From Pseudoruegeria sp. HB172150 (GTDB lineage Bacteria; Pseudomonadota; Alphaproteobacteria; Rhodobacterales; Rhodobacteraceae), in the NCBI RefSeq assembly GCF_013184805.1, contig NZ_JAATNG010000001.1, positions 1,240,001 to 1,304,000 on the forward strand: a DNA stretch of 64,000 bases. The letters run 5' to 3'. A program made the position numbers and the translations under genes. Of the stretch, positions 9,053 to 17,440 are shown piece by piece. The stretch's first letter is position 1. Every line of letters begins with the position of its first letter. The notes under the pieces were generated by a model. The model was given only the letters and a program-made list of their open reading frames with translations, did no database searches and was not told the DNA's origin.

Positions 9053-10321
9053 TTAACCGTCCAGAGACCGCCATCCGATGTCGCGGCGGAAAAACCCGCC
9101 CGGCCAGTCGATGCCGTCGATCATCGCATAGGCCCGCTCCCGCGCCTCGGCCAGGTCGCTGCCGCGTGCGGTGACGTTCAGCACCCGGCCGCCATTGGCC
9201 ACGACCTTGCCGTCGCGCTCGGCGGTGCCGGCATGGAAAACCATGTGCGCGCTGTCCTCGGGCATCGCATCCAGCCCGCCGATCACCGAACCCTTCTCGT
9301 AGGATCCCGGATACCCGTTCGCGGCCATCACCACCGTCATGGCGTGATCGTCGGCCCAATTCACCTGTGTCTCGCCCAGCCGCCCCTCGGCGCAGGCCAG
9401 CATCAGGTCCAGCGCCTGCGCGCCGAGCCGCATCATCAGCACCTGGCATTCGGGGTCACCGAAGCGGACGTTGTATTCGACCAGCCGCGGCGCGCCGTCC
9501 TCGATCATCAGCCCGACATATAGGACGCCCTGATACGGAGTGCCGCGCCGCGCCATCTCGGCCATGGTGGGTTTCACGATCTCCTCCAGCGCGCGTTCCG
9601 CCACCGCACCTTCGAGGATCGGGGCGGGGGAATAGGCACCCATGCCGCCGGTGTTCGGGCCGGTATCGCCGTCGCCCACGCGCTTGTGGTCCTGCGCGGT
9701 GCCGATTGGCAGCACGGTCTCGCCGTCGCAGAGCACGAAGTAGGACGCTTCCTCGCCTTGCATGAATTCCTCGATCACCACCTCGGCGCCCGCCTCGCCA
9801 AAGGTGCCGCCGAACATCTCGTCGATGGCGGCGAGCGCTTCTGCCTCGGTCATGGCCACGATCACGCCCTTGCCGGCGGCGAGGCCGTCTGCCTTGACGA
9901 CGATGGGCACGCCCTGGGAACGAATGTAGTCCTTGGCTGGCCCGGCGGCGTCGAACCTGGCCCAGGCGGCCGTGGGCGCGCCCGCAGCGTCGCAGACCTC
10001 CTTGGTGAAGCGCTTCGACGCTTCCAGTTCCGCCGCCGCCTTCGACGGGCCGAAGCAGAGGATGCCCGAGGCACGCAGGTCGTCGGCGACGCCTGCCGCC
10101 AGCGGCGCCTCCGGTCCGATGATCACGAAGTCGATGGAATTGGCCGAGGCGAAATCTGCTACGGCGCTGCCATCCTCGATGTTCAGCGAGGCGCATTCGG
10201 CGATCTCCGCGACCCCGGCATTGCCCGGCGCGACGATCAGCCGGTCGCATTTCGGGTTCTGCATCGCCGCCCAGGCCAGCGCGTGCTCGCGCCCGCCGCC
10301 GCCGAGAATGAGGATGTTCAT
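9053..10321 (-). CDS. purD: phosphoribosylamine-glycine ligase (GAR synthetase)
   Basis: ATP-grasp enzyme of purine synthesis that joins phosphoribosylamine and glycine. The 422-residue product begins MNILILGGGGREHALAWA and contains GPEAPLAAGVADDLRA, KADGLAAGKGV (ATP-grasp) and EEFMQGEEASYF. NTGGMGAYSPAP and VEYNVRFGDPECQ are also there, all hallmark PurD segments. The length is normal. A good ribosome site (TGGAGG) precedes the ATG. It converges with the FG-GAP gene and is divergent from the PfpI-like gene. Confidence 0.96.
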   Translation of the reverse strand: MNILILGGGGREHALAWAAMQNPKCDRLIVAPGNAGVAEIAECASLNIEDGSAVADFASANSIDFVIIGPEAPLAAGVADDLRASGILCFGPSKAAAELEASKRFTKEVCDAAGAPTAAWARFDAAGPAKDYIRSQGVPIVVKADGLAAGKGVIVAMTEAEALAAIDEMFGGTFGEAGAEVVIEEFMQGEEASYFVLCDGETVLPIGTAQDHKRVGDGDTGPNTGGMGAYSPAPILEGAVAERALEEIVKPTMAEMARRGTPYQGVLYVGLMIEDGAPRLVEYNVRFGDPECQVLMMRLGAQALDLMLACAEGRLGETQVNWADDHAMTVVMAANGYPGSYEKGSVIGGLDAMPEDSAHMVFHAGTAERDGKVVANGGRVLNVTARGSDLAEARERAYAMIDGIDWPGGFFRRDIGWRSLDG

Positions 10322-10456
10322 CGCCGCCTCCAGGTTCCGTCCGGCGCCTGATTAGGCGGCGCGGCGGCAGGTGGCAAGACGACGCAGGACAAAATGGAAC
10401 TGTGGCCGCTGGGCAACCGTTGAGAGGGCAATCGAGAGAAGGAAAGGAGGCATGTC

Positions 10457-11017
10457 ATGCCCAAGCTCGACGGAAAGAAAGTCGCCATTCTCGCAACCGA
10501 CGGTTTCGAACAGTCCGAACTGGAGGTTCCGCTTGAGAAGCTCAAAGAGGCGGGCGCCGAAGTTCACGTGGTCTCGCCGGAGGACGGCGAAATCAAAGGC
10601 TGGAAAGGCAAGGATTGGGGCCGCCCGGTCAAGGTCCACCGCAAGCTGAGCAATGTCAGCTCTGACGACTATCACGCGCTGGTCCTGCCCGGAGGCCAGA
10701 TCAACCCCGACCTGCTGCGCATCAATGACGATGCGCTGCGGTTCATCCGGCGGATGTTCGATGCGGGCAAGCCGATTGGCGCAATCTGCCACGCTCCGTG
10801 GTTGCTGGCGGAAACCGGCATCGCTCATGGCCGCCGTTTGACCTCGTACAAATCCATCGCGACCGACATGAAGAATGCGGGCGCGAATTGGGAGGACAGC
10901 GAGGTCGTCACCGACAAGGGGCTGGTGACCAGCCGCAATCCGGGCGACCTGGAGGCGTTCTGCGCCAAGCTGGTCGAGGAGATTTCCGAAGGCGAGCACC
11001 AGCGCGAAGCCGCCTGA
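10457..11017 (+). CDS. DJ-1/PfpI family protein (YhbO/PfpI-like amidotransferase fold)
   Basis: A 186-residue protein of the class I glutamine-amidotransferase-like fold. The nucleophile elbow is GAICHAPW, with Cys111 and His112, and the N-terminal ATDGFEQSELEVP supplies the conserved acidic residue. Members have been described as stress-linked peptidases or deglycases; the substrate cannot be read from sequence. A strong ribosome site (AAAGGAGG) precedes the ATG. Confidence 0.88.
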   Translation: MPKLDGKKVAILATDGFEQSELEVPLEKLKEAGAEVHVVSPEDGEIKGWKGKDWGRPVKVHRKLSNVSSDDYHALVLPGGQINPDLLRINDDALRFIRRMFDAGKPIGAICHAPWLLAETGIAHGRRLTSYKSIATDMKNAGANWEDSEVVTDKGLVTSRNPGDLEAFCAKLVEEISEGEHQREAA

Positions 11018-11052
11018 GTTTTACGAACGAGGCGCCCGGTGCGTCCGGGCGT

Positions 11053-11547
11053 CTAGACCGAGCCGCCAAGGCGCGCCGCGACCCATGTCGTGGCGCGTTC
11101 CTGCAGGTCGGCCGGCAGTTCCCTTTCCAGCGTGACCGTCAGTTCCGACAGCTTCACCGCGGCCAGCTCCCGGCGCCATGCCGCGTCCGCCTGCCACATG
11201 ATCCGTGCCACCTGGCAGGGGCCCTTGGGGTCATGGCCCTGCAGGCAGGGATTGTTGCGCCGGATCTCGGTGCAGGCAAAGTTGCGGCCCTTGCCCTCGA
11301 CCGCTTCGACGATATCGAGAAACGTGATCTCGCTGGCTGGTTTTGCCAGCCTGTAGCCGCCCGAGGGCCCCAGAGAGCCCTCGACAAGCCCCGCCTGCGA
11401 CAGGCTTTGCAGTGCCTTCGACAGGTATTCCTTCGGCACGCCGTGAAAATCGGCGAGCGCCTTGGTCGACAGGCGCCCGCCCTCGGGCAACGCGGCCAGG
11501 AGGGAGCAGCAATGCAGCACCCATTCGACCTGGTTGCGCATCTGCAT
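11053..11547 (-). CDS. Rrf2-family transcriptional regulator with three cysteines
   Basis: A 164-residue winged-helix regulator. The helix-turn-helix segment is LSTKALADFHGVPKEYLSKALQSLSQAGLV (about residues 27-55), followed by the wing GPSGGYRLAKP. Cys92, Cys101 and Cys111 (spacing 8 and 9) lie where IscR/NsrR carry Fe-S ligands, so redox, nitric oxide or iron sensing is plausible, though the spacing differs from classical IscR. The start is the ATG overlapping the stop of the upstream AhpD-like gene (TGATG), which makes the two a coupled operon. It probably regulates that operon through the palindromes at 12065-12089. Confidence 0.85.
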   Translation of the reverse strand: MQMRNQVEWVLHCCSLLAALPEGGRLSTKALADFHGVPKEYLSKALQSLSQAGLVEGSLGPSGGYRLAKPASEITFLDIVEAVEGKGRNFACTEIRRNNPCLQGHDPKGPCQVARIMWQADAAWRRELAAVKLSELTVTLERELPADLQERATTWVAARLGGSV

Positions 11548-12026
11548 CAGGCGAGCACCGCCTTGTCGAGGCCCAGCATCCGGTCGGACGAGCCGGGAAC
11601 CGGCGTGAAGGCCACGGCCACGCGGTTCCAGCCATTGATCGCCACCACGGCGAAGGTCAGTTCGGCCAGCAGATCCTCGCCCAGCTCGAATTTGACGCGG
11701 TTGTAAAGCTCGTCGCTGATGCCGGCCGGGGTCATCTGGGTCAGCGCCTCGGTCCATTCCAGCGCGGCGCGTTCGCGTTCGTCGAAGAGCGGAGATTCCC
11801 GCCAGACGGCGACGTGGTGCAGCCGCAGCTCGCGCTCGCCGTGAATGCGGGCGGATTTCACATGCATGTCCGTGCAGAAGGCGCATCCGTTCATCTGCGA
11901 GGCGCGCAGGTTGACCAGTTCGCGCAGGATCGGGTCCAGCCGGTTGCCGTCGAGCGACTGGCTGAAGGCGAAATAGGCCCGCGCCGGGGTCGGGGCGGCG
12001 TTCGTGTAATCGAGTCGTTGGGACAT
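11547..12026 (-). CDS. carboxymuconolactone decarboxylase/AhpD-like peroxidase-family protein
   Basis: The start at 12026 has AAGGAG seven bases upstream and yields 159 residues; the frame is open to 12065. The active-site motif NGCAFCTDMH gives Cys48, Cys51 and His55, the C-x2-C-x3-H proton-relay arrangement of AhpD-like alkylhydroperoxidase reductases. The remainder is helical, as in the family. It is the first gene of a two-gene unit with the Rrf2 regulator, a common pairing that suggests a redox-responsive peroxidase. The physiological substrate is not known. Confidence 0.85.
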   Translation of the reverse strand: MSQRLDYTNAAPTPARAYFAFSQSLDGNRLDPILRELVNLRASQMNGCAFCTDMHVKSARIHGERELRLHHVAVWRESPLFDERERAALEWTEALTQMTPAGISDELYNRVKFELGEDLLAELTFAVVAINGWNRVAVAFTPVPGSSDRMLGLDKAVLA

Positions 12027-12064
12027 GGGGCAGCTCCTTGGTCCGTTTTTATTGGAGACACTCA

Positions 12065-12089
12065 ATATCCATAAGGATATCTATTATCC
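12065..12089 (-). promoter_or_regulatory. overlapping palindromes, probable Rrf2 operator
   Basis: The site reads TATCC-ATAA-GGATA-TCTAT-TATCC, so ATATCC/GGATAT (12065-12080) and GGATA/TATCC (12075-12089) are two inverted repeats sharing the middle arm. It is 39 bases upstream of the AhpD-like start, in the divergent spacer with xseA. It is the only AT-rich patch there and probably overlaps the promoter. Confidence 0.6.
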
Positions 12090-12155
12090 GTAAATGCAAG
12101 TCAACCCGGTTTCGGGGCCTTTCGCCCGTCGCGCCGATGGGGCAGGATCGGGGCC

Positions 12156-13706
12156 ATGTCCGACCTGATCGACGATCCCGCCCCGGGCGAGAATGCCCAC
12201 GAGTACACAGTCTCGGAAATTTCCGGGGCGGTGAAACGCGTTATCGAAGGCGAGTTCGGGAAGGTCCGGGTCAAGGGCGAGGTCGGGCGCGTGTCACGGC
12301 CGCGCTCAGGCCATATCTACATGGATCTGAAGGACGACCGGAACGTGTTGTCGGCGGTTGTCTGGAAAGGCGTTGCGGCGCGGCTGGCGACGCAGCCCGA
12401 GGAGGGGCTGGAGGTCGTGGCGACGGGGCGGCTTACGACGTTCGGCGGCCAGTCCAAGTACCAGATGGTGATCGACGACATCCGGCCCGCCGGCGTTGGC
12501 GCGCTGATGGCGATGCTGGAAAAGCGCAAGAAGGCGCTGGCGGCGGAGGGACTGTTCGACGAGGTGCGGAAGCGGCCGCTGCCCTACTTGCCGGAGGTGA
12601 TCGGGGTGATCACCTCGCCGTCGGGGGCAGTGATCCGGGACATCCTGCACCGGCTGCGGGACCGGTTCCCGCGGAAGGTGCTGATCTGGCCGGTGGCGGT
12701 GCAGGGTGAGCGATGCGCGCCCGAGGTGACGCGGGCGATCGAGGGGTTCAACCGGCTGTCACCGGGCGGGGCGCTGCCGCGGCCCGATCTGCTGATCGTG
12801 GCGCGGGGCGGCGGGTCGATCGAGGATCTCTGGGGTTTCAATGAGGAGAGCGTAGCGCGGGCTGCGGCGGCGTCGGAGATCCCGCTGATCTCTGCCGTGG
12901 GGCATGAGACGGACACGACGCTGATTGATTTCGTCTCGGACCGGCGGGCGCCGACGCCGACGGCGGCGGCGGAACTGGCGGTGCCGGTGCGGCTGGAACT
13001 TTTAGCGTGGGCTGACCAGCAGGAAGCGCGGCTGAGCCGGGCGGTGACGCTGGGCGTCACCCGGCGGCGGCAAAGGCTGGCGGATCTGTCGCGGGCGCTG
13101 CCCCGGCCGGAGGCTCTGGTCGGGCAGGCGCGGCAGCGGCTGGATTATCTGGGCGAACGGCTGCCGAGGGCGCTGGAGGCGGCGCGGGAGCGGAAGCGGG
13201 CGCGGCTGGCGGAGGCGGCGGTGCATCTGCGGCCGGGCATGCTGCGGCGGGCGGTGGCGGACCGGCGGCGGGCGGTGGATCAGGTCGCCGGGCGGCTGGC
13301 GCCGGCGCTGCGGCGGGTCGCGGCGGAGAAGGAGCGCGGGTTCCGGGGCACGGCGGGGCGGCTCAGGGGGACGGTGCTGCAGAGGGATCTGAGGCGCCAG
13401 GCGGAGGCGTTCGGGCGCGTGGTGGCGCGGCTGGCGGCGGCGGGCCGGGGGCAGGTCGAGGGCTGGGCGCGGCGGCTCGACGGGCTGGAGCGGCTGCGGC
13501 AGAGCCTGGGCTATACCGAGACGCTGCGGCGGGGCTATGCGGTGGTGCGGGGCGACGGGGCGGTGGTGACCCGGAAGGCGGCGGCGGAGCAGGCGCACGG
13601 GCTGGAGATCGAGTTCGCCGACGGGCGGCTGAAGCTGGGCGGGGGCGGGCCGGCGCGGCGGGGCAAACCGGCCGATGAGCCGCCGGAACAGGGGTCGCTT
13701 TTCTGA
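12156..13706 (+). CDS. xseA: exodeoxyribonuclease VII large subunit
   Basis: Catalytic subunit of ExoVII, a single-strand DNA exonuclease. The 516-residue product has an N-terminal OB-fold (YTVSEISGAVKRVIEGEFGKVRVKGEVG, SGHIYMDLKDD). The catalytic core has PEVIGVITSPSGAVIRDILHRL, ARGGGSIEDLWGFNEE and SAVGHETDTTLIDFVSDRRAPTPTAAAEL, and a long Arg/Ala/Leu coiled coil follows (about 290-440). The C-terminal YTETLRRGYAVVR is also typical. The second half has an extreme G+C and G-biased third position, so a long antisense frame is open there. The small subunit xseB is not in the window. Confidence 0.95.
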   Translation: MSDLIDDPAPGENAHEYTVSEISGAVKRVIEGEFGKVRVKGEVGRVSRPRSGHIYMDLKDDRNVLSAVVWKGVAARLATQPEEGLEVVATGRLTTFGGQSKYQMVIDDIRPAGVGALMAMLEKRKKALAAEGLFDEVRKRPLPYLPEVIGVITSPSGAVIRDILHRLRDRFPRKVLIWPVAVQGERCAPEVTRAIEGFNRLSPGGALPRPDLLIVARGGGSIEDLWGFNEESVARAAAASEIPLISAVGHETDTTLIDFVSDRRAPTPTAAAELAVPVRLELLAWADQQEARLSRAVTLGVTRRRQRLADLSRALPRPEALVGQARQRLDYLGERLPRALEAARERKRARLAEAAVHLRPGMLRRAVADRRRAVDQVAGRLAPALRRVAAEKERGFRGTAGRLRGTVLQRDLRRQAEAFGRVVARLAAAGRGQVEGWARRLDGLERLRQSLGYTETLRRGYAVVRGDGAVVTRKAAAEQAHGLEIEFADGRLKLGGGGPARRGKPADEPPEQGSLF

Positions 13707-13849
13707 GGCGTCCCCATGGGGACGGGGGGTCAAGTGGTTGATTTCAGGCATGTTAGCGCAAACGTAGGGTGGGGACGCCTAGCGTTTCGCGGGCGGGAAA
13801 TTCGGATGGCGCGCGCCGTCCGGAAACCCGGGGCGAGGCGCCCCCGGCC

Positions 13850-14251
13850 TCAGACCCCGACGTCGGGTCCCATGCAGGTCAGCGGTTCGGGGCTGTTCAT
13901 CACCTCGTAGAGTTCGCGGCCCTCATCGGTTCCCATGAACAGCGCCGAGATCCGGCCCTCGCGCCGGGTGAAGCGCCAGCATTTCGGCTCCGGATTGTCC
14001 TCGTAGACGAAGCAGATATTGCTCTGCGTGTCCTCGTACCAGTAGCCGTCCCAGCATTCGTCGCCGATATAGGCCCAGCGGACGCGCCGTCCGGGCAGGT
14101 ATTGTTCGATCCCGTAGGCCACGCCCTGATCGTGATAGGTCAGGGTCCGGCCCTCGACATAGGCCTCGAATTCGGCGCCGCTCATGACGTCCTCGGCCAG
14201 CACGCAGGCAGGCACGGTAACGGCGAGCAGAATGGATGCAAGCAAACGCAT
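13850..14251 (-). CDS. hypothetical secreted protein, Rhodobacterales type
   Basis: ATG 14251 gives 133 residues with a signal peptide (MRLLASILLAVTVPACVLAED). The frame continues upstream, but without a ribosome site or a plausible N-terminus. The mature part is rich in aromatic residues and has four cysteines arranged around GDECWDGYWYED, NICFVYED, PKCWRF and LTCMGPD, suggesting two periplasmic disulfides. I associate this pattern with short conserved secreted proteins in the group, but know no function. It converges with xseA. Confidence 0.65.
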   Translation of the reverse strand: MRLLASILLAVTVPACVLAEDVMSGAEFEAYVEGRTLTYHDQGVAYGIEQYLPGRRVRWAYIGDECWDGYWYEDTQSNICFVYEDNPEPKCWRFTRREGRISALFMGTDEGRELYEVMNSPEPLTCMGPDVGV

Positions 14252-14675
14252 GGCGCGAGAGTGCCAGAAAGCGGCAGCGCGAACCAGTCCCTCCGTCACG
14301 GTGGCCGGGGTCAGCGGAGCGCTTCCGCGCGCGCCTATTCCGGCCTGCGGTCGGGCGACGCTTTTGTCGGCCCGGGGGCCTGTGGCGCGGTTACGGGTCA
14401 GCTTCAGGTTCACCAAGGCGGATGCACGCTTCGAAGCCTCCCTGGCCTTCGCCTTTGCTGACAGCCGCCGGCACGCCGCTCAAGGAGAATAGCCGTCTCC
14501 CCGCAAGCGGGGCCCCTCGGCGATTCTCCTTGATCGCCGCCCCGCCGCCCGTCCGCCCTGTCTCAGGCAAGGGTGGCTCCGAAGCGGATCGGCATCGCGG
14601 CGTTTCCGGGGAGGGGGCCTTTCCACGGCGGGCGGAACGGATTACCTGAACGGAACGCTGAGAACAGGAGGGCGG
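14252..14675. other. 424-base intergenic region upstream of ftsY
   Basis: Both strands have frames here, but none has a credible start, composition or domain. The only clear structure is the long hairpin at 14481-14532. The last 30 bases carry the ftsY ribosome site (CAGGAGGG). I see no recognisable gene remnant. Confidence 0.5.
14481..14532. repeat. 52-base near-perfect hairpin
   Basis: The arm CAAGGAGAATAGCCG (14481-14495) pairs with CGGCGATTCTCCTTG (14518-14532) with a single mismatch. Inside it CCCCGC-aa-GCGGGG (14499-14512) forms a second stem. There is no T-run on either strand, so it is not a standard terminator. It may be a palindromic repeat element or a processing site. Confidence 0.65.
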
Positions 14676-15944
14676 ATGTCCTTTTTCGGAAAACTGAAAG
14701 AGCGGATGTTCAAATCCTCGTCGAAGCTCGAGCAGGGGCTCGATGCGATCGTCGAGGACGGGGGCGTGGAAGAGGTGGTCGAGGCGGCGGTGCCCGACAC
14801 GCCCGCGCCCGATCCTTCGCCCGCGCCGAAGCCGGAGCCGGAACCTGCGCCTGAGCCGCAGCCGGAGACGCCGCCTGAAACCCCGCCCGATCCCGGTCCG
14901 GACCCGGTGCGGCCTCCGGAACCGACCGAGGTGCCGCCCGCGCCGGCCGAAACGCCGCCCGCTCCGCCCGAGGTGCCGCCCGCGCCGCCGCGGGAGACGC
15001 CGACGGGTCCGGCGCCGATGGAGATTCCGACGGAGCGGACGGCTCCCGCGCCGCGCGGCGGTTTTCTGGGGCGTATCCTTGGCCGCGAGCAGAAGACCGT
15101 CGTGCGCCGGGTGCTGGACGACGACATGCTCGAAAGCCTGGAAGAGCTGCTGATCACCGCCGATATGGGCGTCGACACGGCGCTGCGGGTGACCGCGAAC
15201 ATGGCCGAGGGCCGGTTCGGGCAGAAACTGTCGGTCGAAGAGATCAAGGAACTGCTGGCGAAGGAAATCGGCCGGATCATGGAGACCGTCGCGAAGCCGA
15301 TGCCGCTTTATCCTAAAAAGCCGCAGGTGGTGCTGGTCGTGGGTGTCAACGGGTCCGGCAAGACCACCACCATCGGCAAGCTGGCGAGCCAGTTCCGCGC
15401 GGCGGGCAAGTCGGTTATGATCGCGGCAGGCGACACCTTTCGCGCCGCGGCGGTCGAACAGCTGCAGGTCTGGGGCGAGCGCGCCGGGGTGCCGGTGATG
15501 ACAGTGGCGCAGGGCACCGATCCGGCGAGCCTGGCCTATGACGCGATGGCGCGGGCCGAGGCGGAGGGCGCGGACCTCTTGATGATCGACACCGCCGGGC
15601 GGCTGCAGAACCGCGCCGACCTGATGGAGGAGCTGGCGAAGATCGTGCGCGTCATCCGCAAGCGCGATGAAAGCGCGCCGCATAATACTCTGCTGGTGCT
15701 GGATGCGACGACGGGCCAGAACGCGGTGAACCAGGTCGAGATCTTCCGCAATATCGCCGATGTCTCCGGGCTGGTGATGACCAAGCTCGACGGCACCGCC
15801 AAGGGCGGCGTGCTGGTGGCTCTGGCCGACAAGTTCGGGCTGCCGATCCATGCCATCGGTGTGGGCGAGCAGATCGACGATCTGGCGCCGTTCGACCCCG
15901 AGGAGTTCGCCGCCGCGCTGACCGGGCTGGAGACGGCCGGGTGA
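14676..15944 (+). CDS. ftsY: signal recognition particle receptor FtsY
   Basis: SRP-family GTPase that docks ribosome-SRP complexes at the inner membrane. The 422-residue product has a basic N-terminal helix, then an acidic Pro/Glu/Ala-rich A domain (about 39-127). The N domain is about 131-210. The NG GTPase has GVNGSGKTTT (223-232), DTFRAAAVEQL, DTAGRLQN and TKLDGTAKGG. The A domain is dominated by Pro-Glu/Pro-Pro repeats, a compositional oddity common in G+C-rich alphaproteobacteria. The ribosome site AGGAGGG is close to the ATG. Confidence 0.96.
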   Translation: MSFFGKLKERMFKSSSKLEQGLDAIVEDGGVEEVVEAAVPDTPAPDPSPAPKPEPEPAPEPQPETPPETPPDPGPDPVRPPEPTEVPPAPAETPPAPPEVPPAPPRETPTGPAPMEIPTERTAPAPRGGFLGRILGREQKTVVRRVLDDDMLESLEELLITADMGVDTALRVTANMAEGRFGQKLSVEEIKELLAKEIGRIMETVAKPMPLYPKKPQVVLVVGVNGSGKTTTIGKLASQFRAAGKSVMIAAGDTFRAAAVEQLQVWGERAGVPVMTVAQGTDPASLAYDAMARAEAEGADLLMIDTAGRLQNRADLMEELAKIVRVIRKRDESAPHNTLLVLDATTGQNAVNQVEIFRNIADVSGLVMTKLDGTAKGGVLVALADKFGLPIHAIGVGEQIDDLAPFDPEEFAAALTGLETAG

Positions 15945-15969
15945 GACATGGCAGGGGCGGGCGGCACGC

Positions 15970-16455
15970 TCAGCGCGTGCCGATGCCCTTTTCGAACAGC
16001 CGCAGGAGCAGCAGCACGGCCAGCGTGATGAAGGTCGCGAGCGCCGCCAGCGGCAACTGCCCGGCGCCGCAGGCGAGGCCGATGGCGCCGGCGAGCCACA
16101 TCGAGGCGCCTGTCGTCACGTGGTGCACCTTGCCGCCGGAGGCGAAGATGATGCCGGCGGCGAGGAAGGCGACGCCGGCGGTCACCGCTTCGACCAGCCT
16201 GAGCGGGTCGATGCGCAGGGCCTCCTCGGACGGGCCGAAGGGCAGGGCGGACAGCTCCTGGCTGACCAGGATGAACAGGCAGGCGGCGAGCGCGACAAGG
16301 ATATGTGTGCGCAGGCCCGCGGGCTTGTCGCGCCATTCCCTCTCGAACCCGATAAGGCCCGCCAGCACCATGGCCGAGATCAGCCGGATGGCCGCGACGG
16401 GCCACGGCACCGAGGCGAAGCTGCCGGTCAGTTCGTTGACGATTTCAGTCCACAT
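15970..16455 (-). CDS. MgtC/SapB-family membrane protein
   Basis: A 161-residue membrane protein with four or five hydrophobic helices and the family signature GFEREWRDKPAGLRTHILVALAA. MgtC-family proteins are linked to magnesium limitation and acid or intracellular survival; many chromosomal homologues have no defined role. ATG 16455 is chosen because it starts immediately before the first amphipathic and membrane helices; ATG 16497 is an alternative adding 14 residues. It is divergent from the EamA transporter gene, with 72 bases between, and converges with ftsY. Confidence 0.85.
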   Translation of the reverse strand: MWTEIVNELTGSFASVPWPVAAIRLISAMVLAGLIGFEREWRDKPAGLRTHILVALAACLFILVSQELSALPFGPSEEALRIDPLRLVEAVTAGVAFLAAGIIFASGGKVHHVTTGASMWLAGAIGLACGAGQLPLAALATFITLAVLLLLRLFEKGIGTR

Positions 16456-16527
16456 GGCCGGTTCACCGGATTGCGGTTCATTGCGTGACGGTAACATGAC
16501 GGCGCCGGGATTCGAGGGGGAACCTGC

Positions 16528-17430
16528 GTGAGCGGCTGGCTGATCTCGCTGGAAGGGACCGAGGCGGGGCATGTGCTGGCGCTGTGGCTGGCGGTGATCG
16601 CCGCGTTCCTGCACGCGGTCTTCGGTGCGCTGCAGAAGGGCCGGCACGATCCGTGGCTGTCGCGCGGGGCGATCGATTTCAGCTATGGCGCGATGGCGGC
16701 GCCGTTCGCGTTCTTCGTGGTGCCCTGGCCCGAGCCGCATCTGTGGCCGATCCTTGCCGGGGCCTTCGTCATTCACTCTGTCTACAAGCTGCTGCAGGCG
16801 ATGGCCTATTCGCGCGGCGCCTATACCGTCGTCTATCCGGTGGTACGCGGGACCGGGCCGCTTTTCGCCGTGATCGGCGCCTACCTGATCTTCGGCGAGG
16901 TGTTCACGCCGGTGCAGTGGCTGGGCGTCGCGGTGCTTCTGTGCGGGATCTTCGGGCTGGCGGTCTACAACCTGATTTTCCTGGACGTGGACCGCGAGCG
17001 GCTGCCGGTGGCGATGGGACTGGCGGTGGTGACGGGCGGGTTCGTCGCGTTCTACACCACCTATGACGCCTATGGCATCCGCGCGACGGCGGATCCGTTC
17101 ACGTTCCTTGCGTGGTTCTTCTTCATCGACGGGCTGGTGATGCCGGTGCTGGCGGCCCTGCGCTGGCGGTCGATGATCCACCGCCCGGCGCTGGGGCCGC
17201 TGATGGGGCGGGGCGTTGTGGGCGGGCTGGTGGCCTTTGCGAGCTTCGGGTCGATCATGGTGGCGACGCGGCTGGACAAGGTGGGCGAGGCGGCGGTGCT
17301 GCGCGAGACCTCGACCGTGTTCGCGGCGCTGATCGGCTGGGTGGTGCTGAAGGAGACGGTGGGGCCGCGGCGGCTTCTGCTGATGGCATTGATCGCGGCG
17401 GGCGCCGTGATAGTTGAACTTGGGGGCTGA
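16528..17430 (+). CDS. EamA/DMT-superfamily transporter
   Basis: A 300-residue inner-membrane protein with about ten hydrophobic helices in two repeats. Typical DMT phrases are YTVVYPVVRGTGPLFAVIGAYLIFGE (end of the first repeat) and VLRETSTVFAALIGWVVLKE (second repeat). The start is GTG with GAGGGGG upstream. The substrate is not predictable. Ten bases after its stop lies yciB, so the two are probably co-transcribed. Confidence 0.88.
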   Translation: MSGWLISLEGTEAGHVLALWLAVIAAFLHAVFGALQKGRHDPWLSRGAIDFSYGAMAAPFAFFVVPWPEPHLWPILAGAFVIHSVYKLLQAMAYSRGAYTVVYPVVRGTGPLFAVIGAYLIFGEVFTPVQWLGVAVLLCGIFGLAVYNLIFLDVDRERLPVAMGLAVVTGGFVAFYTTYDAYGIRATADPFTFLAWFFFIDGLVMPVLAALRWRSMIHRPALGPLMGRGVVGGLVAFASFGSIMVATRLDKVGEAAVLRETSTVFAALIGWVVLKETVGPRRLLLMALIAAGAVIVELGG

Positions 17431-17440
17431 GAGAGAGCTT

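Noticed and set aside
13002-13751. 249-codon minus-strand frame over the end of xseA
   Set aside because: Pro/Arg repeats reflect the extreme G bias in xseA third positions; no start signal or domain.
14391-15851. 486-codon minus-strand frame antisense to ftsY
   Set aside because: The Gly/Arg/His-rich middle mirrors the Pro/Glu repeats of the FtsY A domain; no independent evidence of coding.
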